A DNA stretch of 64,000 nt from CAUPWF01 sp964369775 (GCA_964369775.1 CAYJHQ010000004.1:1-64000), one strand, 5' to 3'; shown: positions 29,914 to 38,801, counted from the first letter of the stretch. The notes: generated from the sequence alone by a model not told the origin. Numbers and translations are program-made.

Positions 29914-30885
29914 CTAGACAATTTCATTTATTAAAATTTTCTTCTTTTCTAAACACTGCTTTGTCAACTCTTTAATTGATAAAGCCTTTTCTCGATCTAT
30001 TTCTTTTTCCACTTTTTTAAATCCGCCACCTGAATTTTTCTCATTTATATACACGCCTGTATTCTCAGTGAGGATTTCATCTATCACATGCACTTCAGCC
30101 GCTTCCATAAATTCATCCAAAAACGCTTCCATGTAAATTGGTCGAACCATTATCTTTGGTTTCTCTTCCTCGTCTAATCTCAAGTTAACATTCTTTTCTA
30201 ATACCAGTTCTCTAACTTGTGCGTATCCTTCTTCTGCAAATAAAAAATACCCTCTCAACACTTGATCTTGCAATAAGATATAAATTCCTCCATGTTGACA
30301 TTCTTGCTCTTTTATCAGTTTCCCAAAATATTGTGCAGTTCGAGTCGTGTATACTTCAAATTTTCGAGCAATTTTTTCCTGTGCAAACTGAGCTAATTCT
30401 ATACAATCTTCTTTTGTAGCTTTTCGAATTTCATATCCAGAAAATTGTGATTCTAACTGCAAAAAGAACTCTTTCTTTCCGATTTTATAGTGTGTTTGGT
30501 CCGAAACTGTCACAAAATCGAAGGGTTCATAAATAGCTTCTTTTGCCGGCATCAGATAGGTAAACAACTCTCTCCTATCATACATATCTTTAAAGCTATT
30601 TTTTAGGAGCTGACGCATATAGCCTCTCCCTCTACATCTCTCTTTAGTCGACACTGCAACTATATAGTGTAATAGATACTGCTTTTCGTTTATATTCATT
30701 TGATATGGATTAAGGTGTAGCATAGAACAGATTTCGCCTTCTTCCTCTATTCCATAAATATAGTTATGTTTTGCAACTGATTGATAATAATAATCCAAAA
30801 ACGCTTTTGTATCCTCTGCAAAAACTTCTTCCCATAATTCCCTCGTACCAGCATTCTCGCTTCTTGCTAATAATCTGCTATTCAT
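29914..30885 (-). CDS. GNAT-family acetyltransferase (Eis-like)
   Basis: About 323 aa. The N-terminal half has a GNAT acetyl-CoA-binding pattern (AVSTKERCRGRGYMRQLL, residues about 75-92) and a second GNAT-like half follows, as in Eis-type tandem acetyltransferases. Start MNSRLLARS is preferred since the longer ORF would extend into ispF. It follows ispF closely. The acceptor substrate is unknown. Confidence 0.78.
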   Translation of the reverse strand: MNSRLLARSENAGTRELWEEVFAEDTKAFLDYYYQSVAKHNYIYGIEEEGEICSMLHLNPYQMNINEKQYLLHYIVAVSTKERCRGRGYMRQLLKNSFKDMYDRRELFTYLMPAKEAIYEPFDFVTVSDQTHYKIGKKEFFLQLESQFSGYEIRKATKEDCIELAQFAQEKIARKFEVYTTRTAQYFGKLIKEQECQHGGIYILLQDQVLRGYFLFAEEGYAQVRELVLEKNVNLRLDEEEKPKIMVRPIYMEAFLDEFMEAAEVHVIDEILTENTGVYINEKNSGGGFKKVEKEIDREKALSIKELTKQCLEKKKILINEIV

Positions 30886-30895
30886 AAAGATACCT

Positions 30896-31435
30896 CTATT
30901 TCTTAGGGCAACCTTTACAACCACCACAATTCCCTTGCCCTGAAACCTCTACACTATTTTCAAATAAGCCTGCTATACTACAGATAGCTTGAGCCGCTAT
31001 CCCTTCTTTTGCTCCTGTAAATCCAAGCCCTTCTTCTGTCGTAGCTTTAATATTTATTAACTCTACATCTATCTCCAACGCTTCTGCAATATTACTTCTC
31101 ATCGCTTCTATATGAGGAGCCATCTTTGGACTTTGTGCTACAATTGTCGCATCAATATTTTGCACAAGATACATCTTTTCTTCCAACTTTTTTCCGACTT
31201 CTTTTAGAAGTTCGATACTTGAAGCACCTCTGTATTTCTCATCTGTATCTGGGAAATGTCTTCCGATATCTCCCAACGCTGCTGCACCAAGTAACGCATC
31301 CATAATCGCATGTAATAATACATCTGCATCTGAATGCCCCAACAAACCGTAATCATGAGGTATTTCTATGCCTCCTATGATTAATTTTCTATCTTTAACT
31401 AACTTGTGAACATCATAACCTAATCCTACTCGCAT
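30896..31435 (-). CDS. ispF: 2-C-methyl-D-erythritol 2,4-cyclodiphosphate synthase
   Basis: An MEP-pathway isoprenoid enzyme. Motifs: RVGLGYDVHKL (Asp/His metal site), GLLGHSDADVLLHAIMDALLGAAALGDIGRHFPDTD, and INIKATTEEGLGFTGAKEGIAAQA. The 179-aa protein is about 20 residues longer than usual and ends in GNCGGCKGCPKK, a Cys-rich tail not part of the standard fold. Its role is unknown; metal binding or redox sensing are possibilities. Confidence 0.95.
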   Translation of the reverse strand: MRVGLGYDVHKLVKDRKLIIGGIEIPHDYGLLGHSDADVLLHAIMDALLGAAALGDIGRHFPDTDEKYRGASSIELLKEVGKKLEEKMYLVQNIDATIVAQSPKMAPHIEAMRSNIAEALEIDVELINIKATTEEGLGFTGAKEGIAAQAICSIAGLFENSVEVSGQGNCGGCKGCPKK

Positions 31436-31460
31436 ATACTCACCTAGACTTTCTAAATCC

Positions 31461-31772
31461 TTATTTCTCTTCTATTTCACTCTCGTTCGCTTTCGCTTCT
31501 AATTCTTTAGCTTCTGACACCTCTTCTGTTCCAGTCACTTCTTCAACTTCTTCTTGCGTATTATCATCAACTGTTGGAATCTGTAATAATTTCTTTGCTC
31601 TAAAAAAAAGAACTGTTCCTCCAAACACAATAAAGATTGCACCAATAACTATAAAAAGAATGTAATTATCTTGTTTTTGTTCCAAAGCCCCTAATACTAG
31701 TTGAACTCCTGTGTACGCAAGATACCCACCTGCTATCGCCATAATAACATCTCTTGACCTATTGTTCTCCAT
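31461..31772 (-). CDS. Small membrane protein, unknown function
   Basis: 103 aa with two predicted helices (about 10-30 and 38-60) and a Glu-rich cytoplasmic tail ending ANESEIEEK. A GAGGTTAAA site precedes the ATG. It lies just upstream of ispF on the same strand. I do not recognise a family. Confidence 0.7.
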   Translation of the reverse strand: MENNRSRDVIMAIAGGYLAYTGVQLVLGALEQKQDNYILFIVIGAIFIVFGGTVLFFRAKKLLQIPTVDDNTQEEVEEVTGTEEVSEAKELEAKANESEIEEK

Positions 31773-31813
31773 TTTAACCTCCTCTGTTTGTCTTAAACTT
31801 TCTCTTGTATAGC

Positions 31814-31842
31814 AAAAAGAACCAACCTTTCGGTTAGTTCTT
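31814..31842 (-). terminator. Terminator after the tRNA-Val/tRNA-Met pair
   Basis: Stem GAACTAACC / GGTTGGTTC with GAAA-type loop followed by TTTTT on the minus strand. Confidence 0.8.
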
Positions 31843-31846
31843 ATAG

Positions 31847-31920
31847 TAGCGGAAACTGGATTTGAACCAGCGACACCACGGGTATGAACCGTGTGCTCTA
31901 GCCAACTGAGCTATTCCGCC
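31847..31920 (-). tRNA. tRNA-Met (CAT)
   Basis: A 74-nt cloverleaf. D arm AGCTCAGTTGGCTAGAGC, anticodon loop TTCATAC (CAT), T arm CTGGTTCAAATCCAG. G1 faces U72, so it is an elongator-type or modified (Ile2-like) CAT tRNA, not the C-A mismatch initiator. Confidence 0.85.
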
Positions 31921-31943
31921 AGAATACACATTTTTCAGTGTAA

Positions 31944-32016
31944 TGGGACCAACAGGGCTCGAACCTGTGACCCCCTGCTTGTAAGGCAGGTGCTCTCCCA
32001 GCTGAGCTATGATCCC
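31944..32016 (-). tRNA. tRNA-Val (TAC)
   Basis: A 73-nt cloverleaf with acceptor GGGATCA / TGGTCCC, anticodon loop CTTACAA (TAC) and T arm CAGGTTCGAGCCCTG. Confidence 0.93.
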
Positions 32017-32118
32017 ATGTTTGCGAGCTGCGTTTCCGTAACTCGCTTTGCTATTATACTACTGATTTTCAACAAATGTCAACACTTTTTTCACATTTTT
32101 TTAAACTTTTTAATTTTT

Positions 32119-34296
32119 TTATAATTTTAAGTTCTTTAACGCATCTGCAAACGCTGAATTTATAGGCTCTTCTACCTTGTTTTGTTTATTCAAATATTTT
32201 GCAACTTCTTTCTTTGAAACCCCTTTCCCTTCCTTTTTCCTTCTTTCTGTAAAGGAATCTAATTTTTCTTTATGACCACAAGTGTTGCAAACAAATTGTT
32301 GCCCATCTCCCTTGCCCCACAATTCTAACTTCTTATGGCACTTTGGACACCTTGCATTAGAAGTTCTTGATATGGTTTCTTTATATCCGCAGGTGCGGTC
32401 TTGACAAGTTTTCATCGTACTATTCTTACCTTTTACTAGTAACAGATATTTTCCACATTCAGGGCATTTCGTTCTTGTAATATTATCATGTTTGAATGTT
32501 CCTGCCGCTGATTTCACTTCTCCTGTCAATAACTTCGCATATTCACTGATTTCTTTATTAAACTCCCTCTCATCAAGTTTCCCTTTTGCTATCATTGACA
32601 ACTTCTTTTCCCATGATGCTGTCAACTCTGGCTTTTTCAAATCCACCGGCACTAACTCTAATAGTTGCTTTCCCTTTACCGTTATCGAAATTTCTTTTCC
32701 TTTTGCTTCTATTAAAAATGAATGGAATAGTTTTTCAATAATATCAGCTCTTGTAGCAACAGTTCCTAGCCCACCTGTTTCTCCTAATATTTTCACATCT
32801 TCTTTGTTACCATTTTCCATAAATTTCATTGGATTTTCCATCGCAGTAAGAAGTGTTGCCTCTGTAAATCTAGACGGTGCGCTCGTTTTCCCCTCTGTTA
32901 GCTTCACATCATCTATCTTGATTTCTTCTCCCTCTTTTAGTTCTAAAAGCGAACTGTTTCCATCCCTTTTTTCTTCGTTATTTTCATACACAGCTTTCCA
33001 ACCTAGATTCTTTGTCACATTTTTACTCGCTACAAATTGCTCACCCTTTGCCTCTAATACAACAGAAGTCTGGGCATATTCATAGGATGGATAAAGGACT
33101 GCAAAAAATCTCCGAATTACCAAGTCATAAATTTTCCGTTCTTCCACTGTCATCTTTTCTAGTTCTACATATCCTTCTGTAGGTATAATCGCATGATGAT
33201 CACTTACTTTTGCATCATTTACAAAGCTTAATTCCCCTTTTAAACTGTTTTTCTTCGCAGTTTGTGCAAGCATTCTATATGGACCCACACTACAAGCTTC
33301 TAAGCGCTCTTTTATCGTTCCTATAATGTCAGAAGTTAAATATCTAGAATCCGTCCTTGGGTAAGTCAAAACCTTATGACTCTCATATAATCTCTGCATA
33401 ATATTTAGTGTATGCTTTGCTGATAAATCATATTTTTGATTTGCTTCTCTTTGTAGCTCTGTCAAATCATATAACTGTGGTGCTTGTGTCGTCTTATTCT
33501 TTTTGTTCACTGATTTTACAACAACTTGCCCTCCACTTATTTCAGCCACGATATTTTCCAACTTACTCTTTTGAAAACTTCTCATGCTTCCACTTTTTTT
33601 ATCTTGCCACAGAAAATCACTTCCCTTGGCTGTAAGCGTGCAACCATAATAAGATTCAGGACTGAAATTACGTATTTCTCCCTCTCTTATGGCTATCATT
33701 TGAAGTGTAGGCGTCTGTACTCGTCCACAAGATAACTGTGCATTATATTTGCACGTTAATGCTCTTGTTGCATTCATACCTACTGCCCAATCCGCCTTCG
33801 CTCTACTTCTTGCTGCGCTGTATAAGTTATTATATTCTTTCCCATTTTTCAATTTCAAAAAACCTTCTCTAATTGCTTTATCTGTTACCGATGAAACCCA
33901 GAGACGCTTCACATCTTTTTTGCAACCTGCTTTTTCAAGAATCCACCTAGCGACTAACTCGCCTTCACGCCCTGCGTCTGTCGCAATCACTATCGACGTC
34001 ACATCTTTCCTCATCAACTGTGACTTTACCATCTGAAATTGTTTCCCTGTTTTGGCAATCACCTGTAGCTTCCATTCTTTTGGAAGCATGGGTAGAACCT
34101 CCATCTTCCACTCTTTCCATGATTCGTCATATTTTTCTGGAGGAGCTAATTCAACCAAGTGACCTAACGCCCATGTCACAATATATTGGCTACCTTCTAG
34201 TGCTCCATTCCCTATTTTTTTGTTACACTTTAAAACTCTTGCAATATCTCTTCCAACTGATGGTTTTTCCGCTAATACAACTATTTTATTTCCCAT
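32119..34296 (-). CDS. topB: DNA topoisomerase III (type IA)
   Basis: Relaxes and decatenates DNA through a 5'-phosphotyrosine link. 725 aa from MGNKIVVLAEKPSVGRDIA (TOPRIM start), acidic TOPRIM residues in IATDAGREGELVARW, SCGRVQTPTL, and the active-site Tyr region VLTYPRTDSRYL near residue 315. Two C-terminal zinc ribbons follow (CPECGKYLLL...CQDRTCGYKE and CPKCHKK...CNTCGHKE). The upstream 13 in-frame codons lack a ribosome site. Housekeeping or element-associated TopB cannot be separated from this alone, but it sits on the chromosomal side of the tRNA boundary. Confidence 0.94.
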   Translation of the reverse strand: MGNKIVVLAEKPSVGRDIARVLKCNKKIGNGALEGSQYIVTWALGHLVELAPPEKYDESWKEWKMEVLPMLPKEWKLQVIAKTGKQFQMVKSQLMRKDVTSIVIATDAGREGELVARWILEKAGCKKDVKRLWVSSVTDKAIREGFLKLKNGKEYNNLYSAARSRAKADWAVGMNATRALTCKYNAQLSCGRVQTPTLQMIAIREGEIRNFSPESYYGCTLTAKGSDFLWQDKKSGSMRSFQKSKLENIVAEISGGQVVVKSVNKKNKTTQAPQLYDLTELQREANQKYDLSAKHTLNIMQRLYESHKVLTYPRTDSRYLTSDIIGTIKERLEACSVGPYRMLAQTAKKNSLKGELSFVNDAKVSDHHAIIPTEGYVELEKMTVEERKIYDLVIRRFFAVLYPSYEYAQTSVVLEAKGEQFVASKNVTKNLGWKAVYENNEEKRDGNSSLLELKEGEEIKIDDVKLTEGKTSAPSRFTEATLLTAMENPMKFMENGNKEDVKILGETGGLGTVATRADIIEKLFHSFLIEAKGKEISITVKGKQLLELVPVDLKKPELTASWEKKLSMIAKGKLDEREFNKEISEYAKLLTGEVKSAAGTFKHDNITRTKCPECGKYLLLVKGKNSTMKTCQDRTCGYKETISRTSNARCPKCHKKLELWGKGDGQQFVCNTCGHKEKLDSFTERRKKEGKGVSKKEVAKYLNKQNKVEEPINSAFADALKNLKL

Positions 34297-34496
34297 AATC
34301 TTATCCTTATATTTTATATTTTTACAATCTAGCAAACTCCTAATTTCGACTTTCTTTTAGTCTCCTCTCCTAGTATATCAAAAAAAGAAGCTAATATGGG
34401 TCTTTTTGAATAAATTATTACATTGCATAACCAAAATAATTATGTTATTTTGATTATATAAGGAAGTTAATTCCAAATAAGTTAGGAGGTAGTTCT

Positions 34497-35069
34497 ATGA
34501 ATAGAACTGAATTAAAAGAAACCGCAAAGCAACAGATGAAAGGGAATATGTCTACTTTGATTATTTGCACGGTAATTGTTTCGCTACTACTATCGGCTGT
34601 ATCGTCAACCGTGATTGGAACTTTGTTATATGGTATAGGTATGCTTGCCCTCGCTAATATTTTTCTAGGCATGACGTATGGAAAAACACCTAATGTAGAG
34701 GATTTATTCAATAATTCTAGTTTGTTCCCTAAAGCAATACTACTAGGAATCGTTATCGGGATTTTTGTTTTTTTATGGAGTTTACTATTTATAATTCCAG
34801 GCATAATAAAAGGAATCTCTTATAGCCAAGCATTTTATATACTATTAGAAAATCCAGATATGTCAACATTTGAATGTATCTCTGCTAGCAAGGAATTGAT
34901 GAGTGGCCATAAAGCAGAATATTTTGTATTGATGCTATCATTTATCGGATGGTATTTATTAGGCTTTGCTACATGTGCAATTGCTTTTATATACGTACAG
35001 CCTTATTTAGAAACTGTTAAAGCAAATTATTACAGATACTTAATCTCTGCTCCACAAGTAAGCTATTAG
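34497..35069 (+). CDS. DUF975-family membrane protein
   Basis: 190 aa with four or five helices. The N-terminus MNRTELKETAKQQMKGN is the DUF975 hallmark, followed by FLWSLLFIIPGIIKGISYSQAFYIL and the cytoplasmic motif ECISASKELMSGHKAEYFVL. TTAGGAGGT lies upstream. The biochemical function is not known. It is the last chromosomal gene before the element. Confidence 0.88.
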   Translation: MNRTELKETAKQQMKGNMSTLIICTVIVSLLLSAVSSTVIGTLLYGIGMLALANIFLGMTYGKTPNVEDLFNNSSLFPKAILLGIVIGIFVFLWSLLFIIPGIIKGISYSQAFYILLENPDMSTFECISASKELMSGHKAEYFVLMLSFIGWYLLGFATCAIAFIYVQPYLETVKANYYRYLISAPQVSY

Positions 35070-35125
35070 TATTGTCAAAAAGCAGTTATCGTAAGTTCTT
35101 GGAATCACTTATATTTCTCAGTATT

Positions 35126-35153
35126 AAAAAAAGCCTTGAAATTCAAGGCTTTT
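35126..35153. terminator. Bidirectional terminator after the DUF975 gene
   Basis: AAAAAAAGCCTTGAA / TTCAAGGCTTTT, a near-perfect hairpin with A and T flanks. Confidence 0.8.
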
Positions 35154-35199
35154 CGTAGGTTTTCGTAAGAAAACGTAATATTTCGTATTTTATACTTGA

Positions 35200-35260
35200 T
35201 GCAGGAGATGGGACTTGAACCCACACAAGCAAAACCCTTATTTTAAAGGGTTTTCGCGTC
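35200..35260 (-). other. tRNA 3' fragment, candidate attL
   Basis: Minus-strand TGGGTTCAAGTCCCATCTCCTGCA is a T arm and acceptor 3' strand without any matching 5' CAGGAGA nearby; next to it is a 9-bp hairpin AAAACCCTT / AAGGGTTTT. It lies 120 nt before the integrase. This is what remains on the chromosome when an element inserts into a tRNA and carries the reconstituted 3' end to the other junction. The intact tRNA is expected at the far right end, outside the window. Confidence 0.65.
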
Positions 35261-35281
35261 CTTTCACACCTCCCAATTACA

Positions 35282-35304
35282 GATGTGGGGCAAATGTGGG
35301 GCAA
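35282..35304. repeat. Direct repeat ATGTGGGGCAA x2
   Basis: Two adjacent 11-bp copies (35283-35293, 35294-35304) between the tRNA fragment and int. They are typical of arm-type integrase-binding repeats. Confidence 0.65.
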
Positions 35305-35379
35305 AGTTTCAAAAAAAAATCAAAAATGAATTATTTTTTACACATATTATCAATGAATTATTTTAGGAGGATTTGATAA

Positions 35380-36549
35380 ATGTGGGTAGAAGATTACAGG
35401 GGCAAGTATCGCGCTTTTGAGCGCTATGTTGATCCAATGACACTGAGGCAAAAGAAGGTATCCGTCATCATGGAAAAGGATACAAAAAAGGAGAGAAAGA
35501 TTGCGAGTGAAATTTTGCGCGAAAAGATCAATCAAGCGATTAAAAATGGAAACGCCTCTGATGACATTCGATTAGGTGAGCTAGTTGAAAAATATCTTGC
35601 CATTAACAAAATGAATTGGAAAGATACTACGTATCGAAGAAATGGATTTGAATGTAAACTAATGATACAACTGCTGGGCGCCGATACAGTTGTTAGCAAC
35701 TTAAAAGCAGGGTGGATCAATGAACAGCTTGTAAAAAGCGGACGAAACGCAACAAGTTTGAATGAGTGGATTAAGCGTTTTAAAATTATGATAAGGTGGG
35801 CGTACTCAAATGACTACATTGACAATACTCGCTGCGTTGATAAATTATCTAAGTTTAGGGAGAGGTCTCAGCGTGAAAAGCTGCTTCATAAATATTTAGA
35901 ACCAGACGAGCTAAAGCTTGTTCTCGACTCTATGGAAGTTGAGAAATGGAGACTGATTACGGAATTGATGGTTCATTCGGGAATGCGAATAGGGGAAGTG
36001 ATAGCCTTGAATGACAAGGATGTTGATATTGAGAATGGCTATATCTCTATTGATAAAACATACGATATGGTCAACAAAATTACAACTGATGCTAAAACGG
36101 ATACGTCTAAGAGACTAATAGTGATTCAGCCAAGGCTTCAAGTTATCTGTCAAAATATTCGAGTATTTATGAAAAATCATGGAAAAGTGATGCCTATTAA
36201 GAACAGATTATTTGTTCACAATGCGCAAGGTGGCTATATTGAATATTATTCATACAATAAATACTTGAAAGAGGTTTCTGAAAGGGTAGTCCCTCACAAA
36301 ACAGTTACAACTCATGTGCTAAGGCACACCCACACCAGTCTTTATATGGCGGAAGGGTTTACACTTGGTGCGATGTCTGCAAGGCTTGGTCATGCAAGCA
36401 CGAAAATAACTGATGAGGTATATACACACAAGACAAATTTATCTCATCAGCGAGACAGAGAATTATTGTATGAGGTGGATCGACGAATGCAGGCTCGTGA
36501 AGCTGGATTGCTAAATGATGGTGAAGAAGACCAAGAGCAAGTTATATAA
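35380..36549 (+). CDS. int: Tyrosine site-specific integrase
   Basis: 389-aa phage/ICE-type recombinase. The N-terminal arm-binding region (WVEDYRGKYRAFERYVD) and a SAM-like core-binding domain precede the catalytic domain. Catalytic residues are visible: Arg in MVHSGMRIGEVIAL, HVLRHTHTS (HxxR), LGHAS (His) and Tyr in TDEVYTHK. Its upstream region carries the element's CATATT box (35343-35348) and AGGAGG. It should insert and excise the element at the adjacent tRNA. Confidence 0.95.
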   Translation: MWVEDYRGKYRAFERYVDPMTLRQKKVSVIMEKDTKKERKIASEILREKINQAIKNGNASDDIRLGELVEKYLAINKMNWKDTTYRRNGFECKLMIQLLGADTVVSNLKAGWINEQLVKSGRNATSLNEWIKRFKIMIRWAYSNDYIDNTRCVDKLSKFRERSQREKLLHKYLEPDELKLVLDSMEVEKWRLITELMVHSGMRIGEVIALNDKDVDIENGYISIDKTYDMVNKITTDAKTDTSKRLIVIQPRLQVICQNIRVFMKNHGKVMPIKNRLFVHNAQGGYIEYYSYNKYLKEVSERVVPHKTVTTHVLRHTHTSLYMAEGFTLGAMSARLGHASTKITDEVYTHKTNLSHQRDRELLYEVDRRMQAREAGLLNDGEEDQEQVI

Positions 36550-36554
36550 TCAAA

Positions 36555-36579
36555 GGTGGAACTCGGTTCCGCCTTTTTT
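36555..36579 (+). terminator. int terminator containing a palindrome variant
   Basis: GGTGGAAC / GGTTCCGCC stem and TTTTTT. The stem core GGAACTCGGTTCC differs at one position from the 13-bp palindrome repeated through the element. Confidence 0.8.
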
Positions 36580-36632
36580 CATCTCCTTTTTTACATATTA
36601 TACCTGAAAATAAATTTCAGGAGGACAGGAAA

Positions 36633-37241
36633 ATGAAACAACAAATTACAATCAATCTAACCGAAGAAGAGGCTATGTTTTTAAAACAGTATTCAGATGT
36701 ATTTAGCAGCGAAGAAAAGATCCATGGAACCAGAGACCCTCTCCACATTGTGCAAACCATGCGTAGAAAATCTATAAATGGGGAGTGTTGTGATTCGAGC
36801 GATATCGACTCCATCGAGTTTGTTATTTATGCTCGCGCTAAAAGAACTCATCAAGAGTGTTCGAAAATCACTGAACTGCGATTTGATAATCACGACGATA
36901 TGAGGGTTGCGGCTATTGATTGGATCAAGTCGAATCACGTATATAGCGACCGCGCCGAAGACTACTTCAATGAGACAGACGATGACTATTGTAGCGAGAT
37001 TGTCTTTGAGTCAAAAAATGGATTAGCATCACTTACAATAGAAAGATTATACTTCTCTGAATTCTATACGAATGTGGCATACTTTCTAACTAAAAAAGAG
37101 GCTCTACAGTATATTAGTGATCAGCGCCACAATTTATCAAAGCCAAGGGTGTATACAGCTTGCATGTCAGGGCATCGCTCCAAAGACGGCGATCTAGCGT
37201 CATTATCAAAGCTATTACTTCGAATGGGTAAAAATTTGTAA
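36633..37241 (+). CDS. Unknown element protein (202 aa)
   Basis: Acidic soluble protein with no signal peptide or helix; starts MKQQITINLTEEEAM. I do not recognise it. CATATT box at 36594-36599, the GAAAATAAATTTCAGGAGG leader and a dedicated terminator show it is a real, single-gene unit. It is next to int on the same strand. Confidence 0.75.
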   Translation: MKQQITINLTEEEAMFLKQYSDVFSSEEKIHGTRDPLHIVQTMRRKSINGECCDSSDIDSIEFVIYARAKRTHQECSKITELRFDNHDDMRVAAIDWIKSNHVYSDRAEDYFNETDDDYCSEIVFESKNGLASLTIERLYFSEFYTNVAYFLTKKEALQYISDQRHNLSKPRVYTACMSGHRSKDGDLASLSKLLLRMGKNL

Positions 37242-37245
37242 GAAA

Positions 37246-37270
37246 AGAGGGGCATATGCCTCTTTTTTTT
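37246..37270 (+). terminator. Terminator
   Basis: AGAGGGGCATATGCCTCT palindrome followed by eight Ts. Confidence 0.8.
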
Positions 37271-37299
37271 GAGCATATTAAAAATAAAAGGAGTTATTT

Positions 37300-37611
37300 A
37301 TGGAACTAACAAATACTATCCCTAAAAAGACTGTGCTTGCAGGCTATGTTAGCCTTCAAGATTTGTCGGAGCAGATAGGAGCCTCTCCTCGATCTATGAA
37401 GGAAAAGCTTGCTGGGTTTAAAAAAGAAATTGAATTGGGCAGATATAACGATTACTCTTACATACAGTCTGGCCATCTCATACTAATTAACATTTATGCC
37501 TTTTTAGACTATTTAAAGTATAAGGATCGGCTAGACCGCCCCAGTGTTCGAGGGTCAGTCCCCTCATTTAATGCAAAGCTAGTAGCATCAATGTGCCATC
37601 CACTCAACTAA
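37300..37611 (+). CDS. Possible HTH/excisionase-like small protein
   Basis: 103 aa. The segment YVSLQDLSEQIGASPRSMKEKLAGFKKEI (residues about 17-45) looks like a helix-turn-helix or excisionase fold, followed by an IYAFLDYLKYKD helix. CATATT box 37274-37279 and AAAAGGAG precede it. By position after int it could be the directionality factor or a regulator; this is inference. Confidence 0.6.
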   Translation: MELTNTIPKKTVLAGYVSLQDLSEQIGASPRSMKEKLAGFKKEIELGRYNDYSYIQSGHLILINIYAFLDYLKYKDRLDRPSVRGSVPSFNAKLVASMCHPLN

Positions 37612-37639
37612 AAAAGAGCCTTTCGGCTCTCTTTTTTTT
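37612..37639. terminator. Bidirectional terminator at the strand switch
   Basis: GAGCC-TTTC-GGCTC with A6 and T8 flanks; serves the plus-strand gene ending at 37611 and the minus-strand gene ending at 37659. A 13-bp palindrome abuts it. Confidence 0.85.
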
Positions 37640-37652
37640 GGAACTCAGTTCC
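37640..37652. repeat. 13-bp palindrome copy 1
   Basis: GGAACTCAGTTCC, directly abutting the strand-switch terminator. Confidence 0.95.
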
Positions 37653-37658
37653 AAAATT

Positions 37659-37847
37659 CTATTTCGAGGTTAATACAACCTGCTCTTTCTTGCTCATCAG
37701 CACCACCGTCACCCATGATGATTGAAATAATTTTGACTTTTGGGCCGCGACCTCTCTAGCTCTCTCTTCATTCTCAGCTAATACAACCATCGCTCTATCC
37801 TCTCCTATCCCAATCTCTCCTGATCTCTTCAGTAAAAATACGCTCAT
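37659..37847 (-). CDS. Unknown small protein (62 aa)
   Basis: Basic protein starting MSVFLLKRSGEIGIG; no family recognised. AAAGGAGAAAAAA ribosome site. Its promoter region lacks the CATATT box; it has TATAAT and, further upstream, the TTTTTGCACGGAAGT motif (37903-37917) shared with two other genes. Confidence 0.6.
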   Translation of the reverse strand: MSVFLLKRSGEIGIGEDRAMVVLAENEERAREVAAQKSKLFQSSWVTVVLMSKKEQVVLTSK

Positions 37848-37902
37848 TTTTTTCTCCTTTGTGTGTTTTATATTATTATAGAAGAAACTCGAAATCCGTG
37901 TG

Positions 37903-37917
37903 TTTTTGCACGGAAGT
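37903..37917 (-). promoter_or_regulatory. CCGTGCAAAAA motif copy 1
   Basis: Plus-strand TTTTTGCACGGAAGT, upstream of the 62-aa gene's TATAAT. Confidence 0.55.
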
Positions 37918-37960
37918 CAAAAATTCAAAACAAAAGCTTTTTAGGGGATGTGGTTTCAAA

Positions 37961-38209
37961 CTACGAGCTCTTTACCTTTTGCAAATAATGCACGCTCGAC
38001 GTGCTCCTAATTAGTAAAATATCTACAAATTTCTGGTCATTCATATAGCACTGTTCAAGCTTTTTCACTTCTTTTGCTGACAAGTGAATTACCCCAGCTA
38101 CTCGATTGCTTAACTCTACCTTGTTGTTTCTCAATCTTACTTTCACAACAGATCCAACCATAGGTTTTAATTTTTCTCCCGAAGTGTATAACACCTTATA
38201 TCTTTCCAT
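37961..38209 (-). CDS. Unknown small protein (82 aa)
   Basis: Basic, beta-rich start (MERYKVLYTSGEKLK, GSVVKVRLRNNKVEL). No family recognised. CATATT box 38234-38239 with the short AAAAATAAAAGGA leader. Confidence 0.65.
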   Translation of the reverse strand: MERYKVLYTSGEKLKPMVGSVVKVRLRNNKVELSNRVAGVIHLSAKEVKKLEQCYMNDQKFVDILLIRSTSSVHYLQKVKSS

Positions 38210-38240
38210 CCAATTTACCGTCCTTTTATTTTTAATATGT

Positions 38241-38264
38241 AAAAAAAGAGAGCTTTCGCCCTCC
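38241..38264 (-). terminator. Terminator
   Basis: GAGGGC-GAAA-GCTCTC then T7 on the minus strand, beginning at the stop of the 151-aa gene. Confidence 0.8.
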
Positions 38265-38719
38265 TACTTTTTTGAATTATTGATGAAGTTAAATTGGAAT
38301 ACTGCGATTTCGGCAGCTATTTCACCCCTCCCAGACCTTGTAACTCTGTGGTTTGCTACATAATCTCTAGCTGTTTCATCTGAGTCAGACGTCTTCACCT
38401 CCATGCTATCAATTCCGTAACTAGATGCTTTCTCCAGAATAAATGATTGCATCTCGTCTGGTGCTTCAGACAGCATCAATAGAGACTCCTCGTCATTTAG
38501 TATCTCTGGAAATAATTCTAGTTCATCAAGCAACAATGCAAGCGCCTCTTCATTATCTGCCTTAAAGATTGGAATGAAGCAATGAAATGAATCATTATTT
38601 GTAATAGAAAACACAACCTCTGACATTTTATTTACAACCCTTTCGCCCACAGCTTTTATTTCTAGATCCCATCCATATAATCCCTTATACAGATCTTTAA
38701 CTTTCTCTAACTTTTCCAT
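38264..38719 (-). CDS. Unknown acidic protein (151 aa)
   Basis: Acidic, soluble protein; starts MEKLEKVKDLYKG and contains SEAPDEMQSFILEKAS. No family recognised. It has the full element module: CATATT box 38753-38758, GAAAATAAATTTTAGGAGG leader and own terminator. Confidence 0.7.
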   Translation of the reverse strand: MEKLEKVKDLYKGLYGWDLEIKAVGERVVNKMSEVVFSITNNDSFHCFIPIFKADNEEALALLLDELELFPEILNDEESLLMLSEAPDEMQSFILEKASSYGIDSMEVKTSDSDETARDYVANHRVTRSGRGEIAAEIAVFQFNFINNSKK

Positions 38720-38768
38720 ATTCTCGTCCTCCTAAAATTTATTTTCAGAGGTAATATGACAAACTATG

Positions 38769-38797
38769 AAAAAAAAAGAGACGGATTACTCCGCCTC
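38769..38797 (-). terminator. Terminator
   Basis: GAGGCGGA / TCCGTCTC stem with T-run on the minus strand. Confidence 0.8.
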
Positions 38798-38801
38798 TTG
38801 A

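Noticed and set aside
35200..35275. Intact tRNA-Leu or tRNA-Ser gene
   Set aside because: Only the 3' half is present; no 5' acceptor strand CAGGAGA or D arm can be found in the expected place.
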